Source of the DNA: Desulfobacterales bacterium
GTDB taxonomy: Bacteria > Desulfobacterota > Desulfobacteria > Desulfobacterales > 4be13
Length of the DNA: 6,102 nucleotides
Assembly (NCBI GenBank): GCA_029940115.1
Contig: JAOZRQ010000430.1
Span: forward strand, 1-6,102
Direction: 5' to 3'
The position numbers and the translations under genes are program-made. Positions within the stretch are counted from its first letter, which is position 1. Each line of letters begins with the position of its first letter. This document shows positions 1-6,102 of this stretch, one piece after another. The notes under the pieces are model-generated. The model did not search any database and had not been told where the DNA came from. It saw only the letters and a list, made by a program, of their open reading frames with translations.

Positions 1-1483
1 CAACCACCTGGTTCAGCGGATCCGTGACCCGGATGAGGCGGTTCAGGGCGTCGTGTTCATAAGACGTGGCATGATCCCTGCGGTTTGTCACGCTCCTCAC
101 CTTGCCGGTCTTCCAATAGGCCGTCCTCGTGGTCTTCCCGGCCGGATCGGTGACCTCGGCCGGCAGGTTCAGCGCATTGTACGACGTCTTCGTGACGTTC
201 CCGTTGAAGTCGCTCTCCGACGTCGGGTTGCCCATCCTGTCCCGTGAGATCACCGCCCGGGTCCGGGGATGATGCGGCTCGCCGAGGTTCTCCCCCTCGG
301 TCGTCGTCATCAGGCGGTCCTCGGCGTCATGGGTGTGTCTCGTGACCCTCCCCTCCGCGTTCGTGACCGTCCCGGTGTTGCCGTTCAGGTCATATGTGAG
401 CGACGTCTCCGCACCCTCCGCATCGGTCTCTTTCAGGACAAGCCCCCTCCTGTCCCGATCCCGCGTCCGGACGTGCCCGTTGCTGTCGGTGGTTCTGACA
501 GCATTGTTCCGGCCGTCGTACTCCGTCTTCGTCACATATCCTTCGGGATCGGTCACCCTCCATGCCCGGTTCCATTCGTCATACTCCGTCCGGGTCACAT
601 GTCCGAGGGGATCGGTCACGCTGACGACGTTGCCGTTGGCATCATGTCCGTATTCCGTCACCGGGTGCCCGATCTGCCACTCCTCGGTCCAATGGGTCAT
701 CTTCCGGGTGGCACGGATCCGCCAGTTCTGGCCGTCATGTTCAAGAAGAGTGACATGCCCCTCCTCATCGGTCTCCGAGGAGAGGTTGCCCGCGTCGTCG
801 TATTTCCACAGATGCTCACCGTCCAAGGCGTCCGTGCGTTTTGTCCGCAGATGCCGGCCGTTGTATTCGTAAGCCGTGGTGTTCCCCTCCGGATCCGTGT
901 CCGTGTGAAGATTCGTCGCCGGATCGGATTCATTGTAATAGGTGTATGTGAGGGTTCCGCCGTCGGGTTCGGGATGAACCGTCTCGGTCCGCCGGTTCAG
1001 CGCATCATATGTGTGCGTGGTTCTGTTCTCCTCGTAGTCCGTCACCGAGGTCAGGTTGTCGTTCGCATCGTATCCCATGGACATGATGTGTCCCAGACGG
1101 TTCGTCGTGGATATCCTGCGGTTCAGCGCATCATAAGAATGTGTGGTCGCATTCCCCTTCCAGTCGCTCTCGGAGGTGAGATTGCCGTTCCCGTCATGGC
1201 CGAACTTTTTCGTTCCCCCGATGTTCCGGGTGACGCTTTCAGTCTGATGCCGGGAGGTGTGGGTGTATGTCCTTGTGAGGCCTAGGCGGTCCGTCTCCTC
1301 TGTCAGCAGACCCTCGGGATCGTAGAGAAAGGTCTCATGATTCACCGATCCGGCCGGCATGGCGTACTTTGTGATCTCCGGACGGGTGATCCGGATGAGG
1401 TGATCCAGCCCGTCGTAACTGTATGTCGTGGTGTTGCCGTCCGGATCCGTGACGCTCCGCCTCCGGCCCCGGATGTCCCTCAT
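1..1483 (-). CDS. RHS/YD-repeat protein fragment, apparently lacking its N-terminal part; continues past the window
   Basis: Translating the minus strand from the ATG at 1483 gives 494 codons with no stop up to the window edge. Almost the whole stretch is RHS/YD repeats, for example TYSYDGLDHLIRIT, HSYDALNRRISTT, KTEYDGRNNAVRTTD and SYEHDALNRLIRVTDP. Such repeats form a beta-spiral shell that in known Rhs and teneurin-like proteins encloses a C-terminal toxin; any C-terminal domain would lie beyond position 1. The repeats begin in mid-unit right at the ATG (MRDIRGRRRSVTDPDGN). No Shine-Dalgarno, signal peptide or N-terminal domain precedes them, and a strong terminator lies 43 nt upstream. 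The frame is open back to a TGA at 1714, with a GTG at 1597 as another possible start, but the intervening residues do not look like a protein N-terminus. I read it as a displaced 5'-truncated RHS gene, probably silent unless it recombines or has its own promoter. GC is about 62% in sampled lines. Confidence 0.8.
   Translation of the reverse strand, partial: MRDIRGRRRSVTDPDGNTTTYSYDGLDHLIRITRPEITKYAMPAGSVNHETFLYDPEGLLTEETDRLGLTRTYTHTSRHQTESVTRNIGGTKKFGHDGNGNLTSESDWKGNATTHSYDALNRRISTTNRLGHIMSMGYDANDNLTSVTDYEENRTTHTYDALNRRTETVHPEPDGGTLTYTYYNESDPATNLHTDTDPEGNTTAYEYNGRHLRTKRTDALDGEHLWKYDDAGNLSSETDEEGHVTLLEHDGQNWRIRATRKMTHWTEEWQIGHPVTEYGHDANGNVVSVTDPLGHVTRTEYDEWNRAWRVTDPEGYVTKTEYDGRNNAVRTTDSNGHVRTRDRDRRGLVLKETDAEGAETSLTYDLNGNTGTVTNAEGRVTRHTHDAEDRLMTTTEGENLGEPHHPRTRAVISRDRMGNPTSESDFNGNVTKTSYNALNLPAEVTDPAGKTTRTAYWKTGKVRSVTNRRDHATSYEHDALNRLIRVTDPLNQVV
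2..1483 (-). repeat. Array of about 20 YD (RHS) repeat units
   Basis: Units of about 20-22 codons recur with the pattern D-x-x-G-N/H-x-T-x-x-x-Y-D-x-x-N/G-R-x-x-x-x-T. The regular run is interrupted by longer divergent spacers around 1400-1180 and 690-620, and by a Pro/His-rich insert near 290-250. Units differ at the DNA level, so this is a protein repeat array and not a recent tandem duplication. Confidence 0.85.
993..1135 (-). repeat. Pair of identical 17-bp direct repeats within the YD array
   Basis: CGGTTCAGCGCATCATA (plus strand) occurs at 993-1009 and again at 1119-1135, exactly 126 nt apart, which is two YD units. Each copy encodes YDALNR. A diverged copy (GGTTCAGCGCATTGTA) lies near 166-181. 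Such tracts could allow in-frame recombination between units. Confidence 0.7.
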
Positions 1484-1525
1484 CAGGACCGGATCGCACA
1501 ACGGTGCAAACCGACGAGTGAGACG

Positions 1526-1557
1526 AAACAAAAAGGCGGCTGAACAGTCAGCCGCCT
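1526..1557 (-). terminator. Rho-independent terminator ending the two-gene unit
   Basis: A perfect 10-bp stem (AGGCGGCTGA at 1534-1543 against TCAGCCGCCT at 1548-1557) closes a 4-nt loop. Read on the minus strand it is followed by TTTTTGTTT. It lies about 95 nt past the stop of the exported protein gene. There is no T-run in the other direction, so it acts only on minus-strand transcripts. It separates the protease/partner pair from the YD-repeat frame. Confidence 0.9.
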
Positions 1558-1617
1558 CATTTGTCTCAGATGTGGAGAGGGCCTCCGAGATGACCACATC
1601 CGAGTCGGGGCACCGCC

Positions 1618-1639
1618 TGTCTGTCCCGCCGGGCAGACA
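1618..1639 (-). other. Hairpin just after the partner gene stop codon
   Basis: On the plus strand, TGTCTG (1618-1623) and CAGACA (1634-1639) are perfect inverted arms. CCC and GGG inside extend the stem past a single unpaired T. There is no T-run on either side, so this is not an intrinsic terminator by itself. It may stabilise the 3' end of the mRNA ahead of the true terminator, or it may have no function. Confidence 0.4.
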
Positions 1640-1653
1640 AGGTTGTCCGGTTC

Positions 1654-2463
1654 CTATCTCCGAAACTCCAGAATGTCCGGGCAGTCCTTGACGGAACGTG
1701 ATTCGGTCAGCTCACGGCAGACCCTGTTGATCCGTTCGATTGCCTTCCTGACTTCCGGGGAGTCCCCTTCCTTTTTCCAGAAATCCTCAAACTCCCTGAG
1801 ATGCTTCTGAATCAGCGCCTCCTTCCGGCTTTTCTCCTCCGGAGAGTCGTCGTGCCGGGGCCATCTGAATTCCGGCATGGCCGGCCTGAGTTCGCGAAGA
1901 TATTTTGTACGCTGCCTTCGCTTGTACGCATCCTCCCCGGTGTCTCTTGCCGTGCCAAGCAGGATGTCGGCCGACTCCTTGGTGAACACAATCTGAAGTC
2001 CGAGAGTCTCCGATCTGAGTCCCTCAATCTTGTCTTCCACCCACAAAATCCATCTGCCGGGAAACACAGCCCAAGGGAGATCGGATGCCAGTGTGTGCCG
2101 CTCCCCCGTCCTCAGCACAAAATACTGCGGTTCCGGCATGGCGAAGGCCATGGGAGCCCCTTCGGGGCCGGGAAGGCTCCTTATCTTGCCCATGCTGTAC
2201 CATCCGGGCCTCTCCGGATTGCCGACACGTTCAAAATGAACTTCCGTGGAAAGCGAGTTGTCAGGCTTCCGTAATCTCCAGTCATTCGTTCCGTTGTTCT
2301 CGTATCTGATGGTCACCCGTATCGGATTGCCGAAAATGTGGGTGTCCTTCCAAAGTTCCGCAATGATCACATGATCCTCCGCGACAGCCGTTGCGGACAA
2401 AGTGAGGACAGCTCCGCAACACACTGCGAGCAAAGGAACTGCTTCCAACAAAAGTCTTCTCAT
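1654..2463 (-). CDS. Exported beta-sandwich protein, candidate partner or immunity protein of the upstream protease-tipped protein
   Basis: The product is 269 aa. I chose the ATG at 2463 because the product then begins with a clean Sec signal peptide: MRR, a long hydrophobic stretch, and a likely cut after AVA at residue 28. The 80-residue extension upstream of this ATG in the same frame lies inside gene 1 and looks non-coding. No lipobox is visible, so a soluble periplasmic or secreted product is expected. Residues about 30-140 alternate strands typical of an Ig-like or BsuPI-like beta-sandwich (IRVTIRYENNGTNDWRL, then FVLRTGERHTL, then GRWILWVEDK). Residues about 145-269 are charged and helix-rich. 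The mature chain has only two cysteines, C249 and C261, which could form a disulfide. The gene overlaps the protease-bearing gene by 4 nt, is followed by a terminator, and has GC of about 56%. BsuPI-like folds include protease inhibitors, so a role in restraining the upstream peptidase is attractive but inferred. The specific family was not recognised. Confidence 0.85.
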   Translation of the reverse strand: MRRLLLEAVPLLAVCCGAVLTLSATAVAEDHVIIAELWKDTHIFGNPIRVTIRYENNGTNDWRLRKPDNSLSTEVHFERVGNPERPGWYSMGKIRSLPGPEGAPMAFAMPEPQYFVLRTGERHTLASDLPWAVFPGRWILWVEDKIEGLRSETLGLQIVFTKESADILLGTARDTGEDAYKRRQRTKYLRELRPAMPEFRWPRHDDSPEEKSRKEALIQKHLREFEDFWKKEGDSPEVRKAIERINRVCRELTESRSVKDCPDILEFRR

Positions 2464-3230
2464 GGCACAATGATTCCTCTTAAAATGTTGGTTGTTTTGG
2501 TGACAATGCCCGGTGGCATAAGTAAGATCGGATGGTCGCCCAGCCCGAAACTGTCTCTGTGGAATCCTGACGGGTTGACACTTTTTGTGGTGGCATGTGC
2601 CACCTCGTGGACTATGAGGCGAGGCAGGTTTGCCGGATTGCATCCGTAGCATACCACAGTGACAATGCCGTTTCCATGCGACATTCCCGAAATGTTTCCC
2701 CACGGGCCATCCAAAGCGACATTGGAACCATAACTCGGATCAACACTTATTCCCGAATGGCCCATCCATTCGCTCGTGAAGGCATTCGGATCATTTGAGG
2801 TGTGTTTTGGATGGTAGGACCTGATCGCCACGATGGAGTTGTCGGACACTCCTCCGTTTTTTTTCCACCAATACATGGCATTTTGAAAGGAGGAGGAAAT
2901 TCGGTTGGCCCAAGTCTGCGCCCTCTTCACGACATTCTGATGAGTGTCGCCAAGTTGCGGAATCTCACCGCCCGCTTTTGCCTGCAATGTGTTCCAACTC
3001 TGCTGATGGGGAGGGATATTCTCCCACAAACCGATGTATCTCACATTCCTTGGTGCCTGTATCGGTGTCACCTGCCTGGCCCTCATCGAATATTCCACAA
3101 AGCCCGTGTCAAAGTACGGCCGGATTTTGTCGTCGGTTGCAACCTTTGATTTCCAAAGCCAGTTCTCCCCGTCCATCTCGTAAATGTTGTCAAACGTCAC
3201 CGATCGCCATACGGTCAGCACCCCGCTGCT
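2460..3230 (-). other. C-terminal zinc-metallopeptidase-like module of the giant protein
   Basis: These are roughly the last 250 residues of the preceding CDS. HEVAH (residues 1140-1144, bases 2609-2595) matches HExxH, in which the two His bind zinc and the Glu is catalytic. Downstream are H1156, D1158, D1164 and H1165 and a GDHPILLMPPG segment that looks like a metzincin third ligand plus Met-turn (M1170). No Glu follows the motif, so a gluzincin-type third ligand is absent. The spacing is also longer than the classic HExxHxxGxxH. A CYGC pair (C1126, C1129) lies eleven residues before the motif; these are the only cysteines in the module. GC is about 52% by hand count against about 65-70% just upstream, suggesting a separate evolutionary origin. 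Calling it a peptidase rests on the motif and Met-turn-like segment; the family is not assigned. Confidence 0.65.
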
Positions 3231-6102
3231 CTCCGAGATCAGGGTCGAGCCGTCGCCGTGCCTCACCTCCGCGGTGAGCCTGAAGTCGTCGCCGCCGACT
3301 CCCGACGGTCTGAACCACACCCACGTCCTTCCCATGTGCGGATTCGCCGGATCGGTGACGGTCCTCCCCCTGCAGACCAGCCTGTGACCGTCCGCACTGT
3401 CGGAGTGGGCATCCGGATGATCCTCCCAGTGGATGGCATCCGGATCGCCCCTCTTGCCCAGGAACCTGGGAGGACTCTGCTGGTATTGGAAGGACTTCTC
3501 CTTGGGCGTGTTGTCGTTGTTCGGATCGCTGAATGAGAGGCCGACATGGACCGGAACCTCGGTCCTTGTGCCCGAGCCGTCCTTTTTCATCAGGCTGACG
3601 AGGACGGAGACCGGCACCTTGTTGTCGGGGTCGTTCATGTACACCCTCTGGTCCTTGGCCAGGTCGAGTTCGAGCGGCTGACCGTCCTTCGTGGTCCCCA
3701 CCTTCATGAACTCGAGGGATTCGACCCTCACCTCCGTGGGCCTGCTGTCCGTGCAATTGGAGGTCCGGTCATGTCCCGCATACACTTTCAAGGTGTAGGG
3801 CGAATCCTCGGGCCCCATCAGTCTTCCGTTGTCATCGCCCAAGTTTGCCCTGCCGTCCCATCGGAGGGTCACGTCCGTCCCCGTCCTCGGAATGCCCTCA
3901 TCCCTGAACACGGGATTGGCGGCGTCCCCCTTTTTGAAGACTTCCACTTTCGCATAATCGACCGTGACACCCGCGGGCCTTATGGAATATCCGAGTTCCA
4001 TCTCCTCGGTGCCGGGAGCGAAGTTGGCGTCGGCGGAACCGATCCTCACATCCGTCACTGTGAGCATGTCGAAGCTCACGGGGAGCGTGTCGGTCTCCCC
4101 CTCCGACCTGATTGTGACATGTCCGCCGACACTCAGCCTGCCGGGACCCGTTCCCCTGAACCAGCAGTAGTCGCCGAGGTTCGCCTCCCCAATCCGCAAT
4201 CCGACTGCGATGTCCACATGGGTTGCGAAGGTGTGCCCGTCCCCGCTGAGCCCGGCCTCCACGTCCCCATCCGCCATCTTCGCCCCGAGGGACAGGCTCT
4301 CCAGGATCGCGTCGGGAGGAACACCTCGGAAGACAATCTTGATCGGATACGTCCTTCCCGAAATGAAATATGGCAGCCTCCGGTGGCAGACATCGCCGCC
4401 AAAATCAAAGATGTCCTTGTCGTCACGTCGTCTCCTGGCCTCCGGATCGTCCTCGTCATGCTCCCGGCAGAACACCATGTCGGCCTCGCCCGCGTAGTCG
4501 GCGTCGGCGCATTTCAGGATCAGCGACTCGTCCTCGTCGGTCAGCCCCCCTCCCATCGCCTCCGCCACATCCTCCAGAAACTCGTCCTCGTCCCTGTATT
4601 CCTCATCTCTCAACTCCTCCAACCTGTCAATGACCTCCTGGGGAAGCCCCTCGTCCGCCAAGGCGGTCAGGGTGAGGTCGGTGATCCTGAACCGTGTCCT
4701 GCCAAGCGTGAATGTGTGAACCTTCCCGGCGAGGGTGTCGCCGACATGTCCGTGGTTCCTGCCGAGGGCGAGACTTCCCGCACCGGTCAGTCCGGAGACC
4801 GTCCCCAGAATGCGGTCGTCCGTCCCGTCCCCGTCTCTGTCAATGAGTTCCGTGCCTTCAAACGGGTCTGCAATGTCAACAATGTGAACCTTCCCGTCAT
4901 AAGCGCTCACATAAGCCAGCCGGTCATACGGACTGACCCGCACGTCCCTGAGATGTGTGTCAAACCTGATCTCTGAGACCACCTTCGGATCCTCGGCAGC
5001 CTCGGCAAACGGGTCATCAGCGACTTCCACGATGTGGAATGTCCTGTCCGGTCCTGCGACGAACACGATGTCCGGCCGCTCATCCTGACCGTCCTCATTC
5101 GGTGTCTCAATTTTGCCGTCACCGTCACGGTCCGTGACAAAATCCCGGATCCCGTGCATGGCTCTCGCAGGGATGTCGGCGGACTGCTCCCTTGTCAGGT
5201 CCGGCGACAGCAGCCACAGCTTCCGGATGTCCCCGGCGAGGATGACATTTCCCATGGTCTCCACGGCCATGGGAGTTCCGGAGCCGCCGTGCAGGGAGAT
5301 GTCCCTGATGTTGGAGGGCCGGTCCGCTTCGAGGCGTGCCACCGCGTCATCTGTCACGCTGACTCCCTGCACACCGATTCCCATTGTGGCGATGTATGCG
5401 CTGTCGCCGCCGTGAAGCGTGACGCCTGTCGGAATTCCCGGCATGCACGGCACATTTGCGATGCATCTGCCGCTGTGCAGGGAGGCCTGATCCATGGAAA
5501 GAAGGGCGGAACCGGCCCGCTCAAGCCCGTCCTGATTCTCACCGGTCACCTTCAGCACCTCGAAGCTGCTCACGCTGTTCATGCCGCCGGTGACGGCCAG
5601 CACGACCGGCTGCCCTCCGAGACCGGGAACGCCCGTGTCCCCGGCCGCATGGACGCCGAAGGTGTCTCCTGTCAGCGGATGTTCCGCCAGTCTCACCGGA
5701 TTCTCCGGGTCGCTCACATCAAGCAGGACAACGCCGTGGCTGTTTTTGTCGCCGTCCCCGGAACTGCCGTCGGCGACGGCGACTCTCTCATCACTCAGGA
5801 TGCTGATGTCATGAGGATGTTCCACATCGGCCGAGCCGGTGACGGCCGGTGCGAAGGTTGTGAATTCGGAACGGAGACCCACTCTCTGGCCTGCCCAGCC
5901 CGTGATGCCTCTGATCACAATCCGGTACTCGGCATTGTACTTCAGACGGCGCTCCGGGGTGAGGCTGAATCCCGCGACCACCCCGGGTCTGTCATCCGAG
6001 TGGATCGGATCGATCTTTCCCTTCACAGGATAGTCGGCACAGGCAACATCCTCCAGATAGAACGTCTCCTCAGTCGCGGAGGCCGGGTCCGGCTGTTTGT
6101 CG
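2460..6102 (-). CDS. Giant multidomain extracellular protein with C-terminal HExxH metallopeptidase module (5' end outside window)
   Basis: The frame is open from the window edge to a TGA at 2462-2460, giving 1213 codons. The GTG at 6026 (used here as residue 1) is in frame, but coding continues upstream of it with no stop, so the true start lies outside the window. Domains in order: the end of an SbsA/Big_5-type Ig-like domain (to about residue 60, ending in the typical FTTF); an LVIVD-type propeller region (about 65-445, with LLDVSDPENP and VHIVDIADP) carrying two DRDGDG calcium-type loops (299-304 and 397-402); an acidic segment (about 455-540); beta-sandwich domains, one FlgD-like (about 655-755, WDG...YTLKVYAG) and one ending near 940 in LTVWR; and a C-terminal module with HEVAH at 1140-1144. 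The architecture is that of a surface or secreted adhesin-like protein with a protease tip. Substrate is unknown, and any signal peptide would lie outside the window. GC drops sharply near 3230, at the start of the C-terminal module. The stop overlaps the next gene's ATG, so the two are probably co-translated. Confidence 0.9.
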   Translation of the reverse strand, partial: DKQPDPASATEETFYLEDVACADYPVKGKIDPIHSDDRPGVVAGFSLTPERRLKYNAEYRIVIRGITGWAGQRVGLRSEFTTFAPAVTGSADVEHPHDISILSDERVAVADGSSGDGDKNSHGVVLLDVSDPENPVRLAEHPLTGDTFGVHAAGDTGVPGLGGQPVVLAVTGGMNSVSSFEVLKVTGENQDGLERAGSALLSMDQASLHSGRCIANVPCMPGIPTGVTLHGGDSAYIATMGIGVQGVSVTDDAVARLEADRPSNIRDISLHGGSGTPMAVETMGNVILAGDIRKLWLLSPDLTREQSADIPARAMHGIRDFVTDRDGDGKIETPNEDGQDERPDIVFVAGPDRTFHIVEVADDPFAEAAEDPKVVSEIRFDTHLRDVRVSPYDRLAYVSAYDGKVHIVDIADPFEGTELIDRDGDGTDDRILGTVSGLTGAGSLALGRNHGHVGDTLAGKVHTFTLGRTRFRITDLTLTALADEGLPQEVIDRLEELRDEEYRDEDEFLEDVAEAMGGGLTDEDESLILKCADADYAGEADMVFCREHDEDDPEARRRRDDKDIFDFGGDVCHRRLPYFISGRTYPIKIVFRGVPPDAILESLSLGAKMADGDVEAGLSGDGHTFATHVDIAVGLRIGEANLGDYCWFRGTGPGRLSVGGHVTIRSEGETDTLPVSFDMLTVTDVRIGSADANFAPGTEEMELGYSIRPAGVTVDYAKVEVFKKGDAANPVFRDEGIPRTGTDVTLRWDGRANLGDDNGRLMGPEDSPYTLKVYAGHDRTSNCTDSRPTEVRVESLEFMKVGTTKDGQPLELDLAKDQRVYMNDPDNKVPVSVLVSLMKKDGSGTRTEVPVHVGLSFSDPNNDNTPKEKSFQYQQSPPRFLGKRGDPDAIHWEDHPDAHSDSADGHRLVCRGRTVTDPANPHMGRTWVWFRPSGVGGDDFRLTAEVRHGDGSTLISESSGVLTVWRSVTFDNIYEMDGENWLWKSKVATDDKIRPYFDTGFVEYSMRARQVTPIQAPRNVRYIGLWENIPPHQQSWNTLQAKAGGEIPQLGDTHQNVVKRAQTWANRISSSFQNAMYWWKKNGGVSDNSIVAIRSYHPKHTSNDPNAFTSEWMGHSGISVDPSYGSNVALDGPWGNISGMSHGNGIVTVVCYGCNPANLPRLIVHEVAHATTKSVNPSGFHRDSFGLGDHPILLMPPGIVTKTTNILRGIIVP
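2475..2481 (-). promoter_or_regulatory. Ribosome binding site for the exported partner gene
   Basis: AAGAGGA on the minus strand lies 11 nt before the ATG at 2463, inside the last codons of gene 1. The spacing is somewhat long. Together with the ATGA stop/start overlap it suggests translational coupling, and it supports this ATG over the upstream in-frame one. Confidence 0.5.
4880..5830 (-). other. LVIVD-type beta-propeller region of the giant protein
   Basis: Residues about 65-385 of the giant protein (GTG at 6026 = residue 1) contain recurring strands of the LVIVD type: VVLLDVSDPENPVRLAEHPL near 100-118, FHIVEVADDPFAE near 330-343 and KVHIVDIADPFEG near 379-391. Each places a hydrophobic strand before a DP turn. 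HPHDISIL and DVRVSPYDRLAYVSA are typical blade-start strands. An inserted DRDGDGK loop at 299-305 (bases 5132-5112) resembles the aspartate-rich calcium loops of thrombospondin type 3 or dockerin-like repeats. A second loop sits at 397-404. Known LVIVD repeats are found in bacterial and archaeal surface proteins and are thought to form propellers. Here the region probably acts as a stalk or interaction platform. Confidence 0.6.

Noticed and set aside
269..1285. Long plus-strand open frame (338 codons) opposite the YD repeats
   Set aside because: It is the antisense of the repeat array. The minus strand gives clear RHS repeats, whereas this frame gives a low-complexity Arg/Val/Pro-rich sequence with no recognisable domain.
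1654..1714. Programmed -1 frameshift joining the exported protein to the YD-repeat frame
   Set aside because: The frames are in the right relation, but no slippery heptamer is visible in the overlap, and an intrinsic terminator follows before the repeats start.
2464..2703. Upstream 80-codon extension of the exported protein, starting at 2703
   Set aside because: It would overlap the metallopeptidase motif region of gene 1 and bury the signal peptide. The ATG at 2463 with the ATGA overlap and a purine-rich site upstream is far more plausible.
2886..2898. Strong Shine-Dalgarno-like plus-strand sequence (AAAGGAGGAGGAAA)
   Set aside because: No start codon with a meaningful open frame follows; a TTG nearby reaches a stop after about a dozen codons. 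It is internal to the minus-strand gene.
3546..4976. Long plus-strand open frame (476 codons) opposite the giant protein
   Set aside because: It lies wholly inside a well-supported minus-strand gene in GC-rich DNA, where antisense frames stay open by codon bias. It shows no domain or ribosome binding site.
1..6102. Insertion sequence, integrase, attachment site, tRNA or CRISPR array
   Set aside because: I saw no transposase or integrase-like frame, terminal inverted repeats, tRNA-like cloverleaf, or regularly spaced identical repeats. The YD units are diverged coding repeats.

Overview
The window is a stretch of GC-rich bacterial DNA. All three recognisable genes lie on the minus strand, so transcription runs from position 6102 towards position 1. 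No taxonomic marker is present. A very large multidomain surface-type protein, a Sec-secreted partner and RHS/YD repeats together suggest a Gram-negative bacterium with an elaborate envelope. A Desulfobacterota-like or similar environmental lineage would fit, but that is a weak inference.

Layout in reading direction: (1) 6102-2460 holds the C-terminal 1213 codons of a giant protein whose N-terminus lies outside the window. It reads as an SbsA/Big_5-type Ig-like domain, an LVIVD-type propeller region with two DxDxDG calcium-type loops, an acidic segment, several beta-sandwich (FlgD-like/Ig-like) domains, and a C-terminal module with an HEVAH zinc-metallopeptidase motif. (2) 2463-1654 is a 269-aa exported protein that overlaps the stop codon of gene 1 by four bases (ATGA). 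It has a signal peptide, a probable Ig-like beta-sandwich and a charged helical tail. (3) Two hairpins follow: a plain one just after the stop (1618-1639) and a textbook Rho-independent terminator (1557-1526). (4) From about 1483 to the window edge an open frame encodes about 20 RHS/YD repeats. It begins in the middle of a repeat, has no convincing ribosome binding site, and sits immediately behind the terminator.

The most interesting reading is a polymorphic-toxin-like arrangement. The protease-bearing C-terminus of gene 1 (2460 to about 3230) and gene 2 are clearly less GC-rich (about 52% and 56% by hand count) than the gene 1 body (about 60-70% in lines sampled) and the YD-repeat fragment (about 62%). 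I infer that a protease-tip plus secreted-partner plus terminator cassette was exchanged into a locus that once encoded a longer body-RHS protein, leaving the YD-repeat part stranded downstream. Gene 2 would then be a candidate periplasmic immunity protein or protease inhibitor. The sequence shows the architecture, composition and overlap. The toxin/immunity roles are inference.
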